DNA of 5,748 nucleotides from Gemmatimonadaceae bacterium (GTDB lineage: Bacteria > Gemmatimonadota > Gemmatimonadetes > Gemmatimonadales > Gemmatimonadaceae). Below, piece by piece: positions 3,328 to 5,748 of this stretch; position 1 is the first letter of the stretch, and each line of letters opens with the position of its first letter. The position numbers were made by a program, and so were the translations under genes. The stretch is from NCBI GenBank assembly GCA_025451425.1, contig JANWKK010000188.1:1-5748 (forward strand), in the 5' to 3' direction. A model generated the notes under the pieces. The model ran no database searches and was not told where the DNA came from. It saw nothing but the letters and a program-made list of their open reading frames with translations.

Positions 3328-5748
3328 TCACCACCCGTACGAAAGCTTCGCGTAAATGAACCGCCCATTGATGCCAAAGGGCGAGATCCCACTGTACGGC
3401 AGGATGCCGGAGTTCGTGTTGCCGGCGATCGTTGCGTCCGGATAGGTGTTGAAGACGTTGTCCGCACCTAACGTCACTGTCGCTTTCGTGACCGGGCCGT
3501 AGCTCACCGAAAAATCAGTCACCCACTTCGGCGACCACGTTTGATCGCCCGCTGGCGTCGTCCCGTACGACGTCACTTGTCCGAAGCGCTGGTCTCGTAG
3601 GTCGATGCCGAAACGGCCAACGCCGAGATTTCCCGAGAGCACGAGATTGTTGCGCGGATTTCCCTTCTCCAGACGCGCCTGGTCCACTCGGCTGAAGAGG
3701 GCGTTTCCCTGGCCCGGCAGAATCGCCGAAGAGTCGATCCGCGTCACGCGCGTCCAGTTACCGTTGTACGCCGCCGTTAGGCGCAACAGCGCCGTGCGCG
3801 TAAGCGACCAGCCATAGTTGCCGATCACGTCCAGACCATTGGTGCGCGAATCGACCGCATTCGTGAAGTACCGCGCGCCCTGCACGTCGGTGATGCCATG
3901 CGCGGTCAACGTGTCGATGACCGCGGTGCTCGTGAAGTTGTTCGAGAGCACGATGCGATCCTTGAGGTCGATGCGATAGTAATCGACCGTGAACGACAGA
4001 CTCTTCAGCGGCTCGAGCGCGACGCCCGCGCTGTAGTTCATCGACTTCTCGGGCTCGAGCGGCTTTGCGTGCAGGACCTGCGCGACAGGACTCGAGACCG
4101 GGAAAGTCCGAATCTCGACCGGCACGGCCGGGTTGCCGACGAAATTGATCGCCGTGTTCGAGAAGTACTCCTGACCTAACGAGGGAGCGCGAAAGCCTGA
4201 GCTCACGGCGCCGCGGAAGGCGATGCCGTGTATCGGTTCATAGCGCCCCGCGATCTTGCCCGTCGTCGTGCCGCCGAAATCACTGTAGTGCTCGTAGCGG
4301 CCCGCGACATCGATCAACAGCTTTGATGTCAGATCACTCGAGAGATCCACATAGCCGGCGACGTTGGTGCGCGAATGGTTCGCGGCGTCCTGAGGCTGAA
4401 ATCCGGGGTACACTTGCGAACCCGCGGGCGCCGGCGTGGTCGTCTGTGCGCCCGTCGAGTCGATGACCGGTACCGGCCCGATCTCGTACGACGCAACGTC
4501 TCCAGCACCGACCTTGTACTGGTCGTCGCGGAACTCGAGCCCCCAGGCGGTGTGCAGTGGAGCGAAGCCCGGTCTGAAATCGCGGAAGACATCCAGGTTC
4601 GTCGTCGACTGACCGAACGCCAGCTGGCCTGCGTAAAAACTTGTTGGCGACGTTTGCCCCAGTGACACGTTGACGCTGTTTACAATATGCATATCGAACA
4701 CGTCGCGGCCATATCCCGTGCTCAGATCGTAATCCCAGCCGAGCGCTTGGCCCTTCGCGCCGGCGAAACCGGAACCGTCCCAGATCACTGGCTGTTCCTC
4801 GGGAAGGAAGCCGTTGGGATAGATGCCGCGGAAGTTGTTCGCGTCGCGCGGGCGTCTCCAGAATCCAAAGGCATCGCCGAAATTGTGCGATAGCCCCCCA
4901 AACGCGTAGAGCTGCATGCCATTCGCGAGCGTCGTTCCAGTATTCAGCCATCCGAGATCGGAATGCTGGTACGAATCGCCGATCTTGAAATCGACCCCGC
5001 CAGGGACCGGCAGATTGGGATTGTTCGGATTGAGGTTTTGAAAGTACTGAATGCGCGTGTCAGGCGCGGCGCGATTGGTGTAACCGCGATCGCGGATCTC
5101 GCCGCCAACGAACACGAATCCGTTCTGACCGAACGTCCATCCGTGATCGGCGTTCGTGTAGAACAGCTTGCCGTCATGCTTGTACGTCGGCGACGTAAAG
5201 TTCGCGACCTGCGCTTCCTGGGTCGAATACTCGCCCACTTGCGCCGTCACGTCGCCGGGCGCGGTCGACTTCAGCACGATGTTGATCACGCCGGCGATCG
5301 CGTCGGAGCCGTATTGCGCCGCCGCGCCATCGCGCAGAATCTCGATGTGATCGATCATTCCGGCCGGGATGGCATTCAGATCGACCGCTTCGGAGCCACG
5401 ACCAACGAAGCCATTGATGTTGACGACCGCGCTCGCGTGCCGCCGCTTGCCGTTGACGAGCACCAGCGCCTGATCGGGTGAGAGTCCGCGCAACGTCGCG
5501 GGCCGAACGTTGTCCGTCGCGTCGCCTAGCGTCGTGCGCGGAAAGTTGAACGACGGCGCGAGCGCTTGAATCATCTGCGACGTCTCCGTCCGTCCCGTCG
5601 ATCGAACCTCGAGCGACGACAAGACGTCGATCGGCACCGGCGCGTCCATGACCGTGCGCTCCTGGCCGCGCGTCCCGATCACGGAAACCGCCTCGAGGCT
5701 CGTCGCCGCGCGATCGAGCGTGAACGACTTCGTAATGTTGCTGCCCCC
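3328..5748 (-). CDS. TonB-dependent outer-membrane receptor, 5' end cut by window edge
   Basis: The stop is TGA at 3330-3328, and the frame stays open to the window edge, giving 806 visible residues. GTG at 5682-5680 is an internal Val codon: the 22 codons before it read on as TKSFTLDRAATSLEAVSVIGTR, the usual junction between a carboxypeptidase-regulatory-like extension and the plug, so the true start and signal peptide lie beyond 5748. In visible numbering the plug spans about 38-160, with LRGLSPDQALVLVNGKRRHASA, DLNAIPAGMIDHIEILRDGA and AAQYGSDAIAGVINIVLK (about 86-160). The remaining roughly 640 residues suit the family's 22-strand barrel, with SSGFRAPSLGQEYF (516-529) and GADNVFNTYPD near the C terminus. 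The protein ends in SYGW, an aromatic terminal residue as expected for a barrel's last strand. It contains no cysteine. Such receptors import iron chelates, vitamins, metals or oligosaccharides using TonB-ExbBD energy; the substrate cannot be told here. It is convergent with csp and shares its terminator. Confidence 0.96.
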   Translation of the reverse strand, partial: GGSNITKSFTLDRAATSLEAVSVIGTRGQERTVMDAPVPIDVLSSLEVRSTGRTETSQMIQALAPSFNFPRTTLGDATDNVRPATLRGLSPDQALVLVNGKRRHASAVVNINGFVGRGSEAVDLNAIPAGMIDHIEILRDGAAAQYGSDAIAGVINIVLKSTAPGDVTAQVGEYSTQEAQVANFTSPTYKHDGKLFYTNADHGWTFGQNGFVFVGGEIRDRGYTNRAAPDTRIQYFQNLNPNNPNLPVPGGVDFKIGDSYQHSDLGWLNTGTTLANGMQLYAFGGLSHNFGDAFGFWRRPRDANNFRGIYPNGFLPEEQPVIWDGSGFAGAKGQALGWDYDLSTGYGRDVFDMHIVNSVNVSLGQTSPTSFYAGQLAFGQSTTNLDVFRDFRPGFAPLHTAWGLEFRDDQYKVGAGDVASYEIGPVPVIDSTGAQTTTPAPAGSQVYPGFQPQDAANHSRTNVAGYVDLSSDLTSKLLIDVAGRYEHYSDFGGTTTGKIAGRYEPIHGIAFRGAVSSGFRAPSLGQEYFSNTAINFVGNPAVPVEIRTFPVSSPVAQVLHAKPLEPEKSMNYSAGVALEPLKSLSFTVDYYRIDLKDRIVLSNNFTSTAVIDTLTAHGITDVQGARYFTNAVDSRTNGLDVIGNYGWSLTRTALLRLTAAYNGNWTRVTRIDSSAILPGQGNALFSRVDQARLEKGNPRNNLVLSGNLGVGRFGIDLRDQRFGQVTSYGTTPAGDQTWSPKWVTDFSVSYGPVTKATVTLGADNVFNTYPDATIAGNTNSGILPYSGISPFGINGRFIYAKLSYGW

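Noticed and set aside
4963..5481. Plus-strand open frame of 172 codons opposite the TonB receptor plug
   Set aside because: It lies entirely inside the receptor's conserved plug region on the other strand, and its Val/Arg/Asp-rich product is typical of antisense shadow frames.
1..5748. CRISPR arrays, insertion sequences, tRNA genes, phage or defence-system genes
   Set aside because: I saw no regularly spaced repeats, transposase-like frames, tRNA-like foldable segments or defence-gene motifs; all gene space is explained by the four genes described.

Overview
The window is about 5.7 kb of GC-rich, gene-dense bacterial chromosome with four protein genes and three short intergenic gaps (98, 233 and 54 bp). 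No stretch over 300 bp lacks a gene. Two genes encode proteins expected in a Gram-negative outer membrane, a TPR/beta-barrel protein and a TonB-dependent receptor, so the host is diderm. The overall style (high GC, Asp/Arg-rich TPRs, the receptor type and a recurrent CCTAACG heptamer) reminds me of Gemmatimonadota or a relative. That is an impression, not a demonstration. There are no tRNA or rRNA genes, insertion sequences, CRISPR arrays or phage genes.

Layout. (1) Positions 1-1436, minus strand: 5' part of a secreted protein with a signal peptide, five 34-residue TPRs and a beta-barrel domain of YaiO/BcsC type. It runs off the left edge. (2) Positions 1437-1534: divergent intergenic region with an AT-rich island and a 7-bp direct repeat spaced one helical turn apart. 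(3) Positions 1535-2827, plus strand: complete radical SAM protein with a CX3CX2C cluster motif and a C-terminal helix-hairpin-helix DNA-binding domain (COG4277-like). (4) Positions 2828-3060: a strong sigma70-like promoter, a C(UUCG)G hairpin, an intrinsic terminator, two more hairpins, a U-rich tract and a strong Shine-Dalgarno. (5) Positions 3061-3273, plus strand: 70-residue CspA-family cold-shock protein. (6) Positions 3285-3323: an 18-bp perfect-stem bidirectional terminator between convergent genes. (7) Positions 3328-5748, minus strand: TonB-dependent receptor, complete at the C terminus, continuing past the right edge.

The genes do not form one pathway. The radical SAM gene and csp lie in tandem, but the promoter and terminator between them suggest separate transcription units. 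The most interesting element is the csp leader: the only good promoter lies upstream of a complete intrinsic terminator, so the region encodes either an approximately 74-nt small RNA or an attenuated, structured csp leader. The second is the HhH radical SAM protein, an uncharacterised probable nucleic-acid-modifying enzyme, here without the DNA-glycosylase-type partner genes often found beside its relatives.
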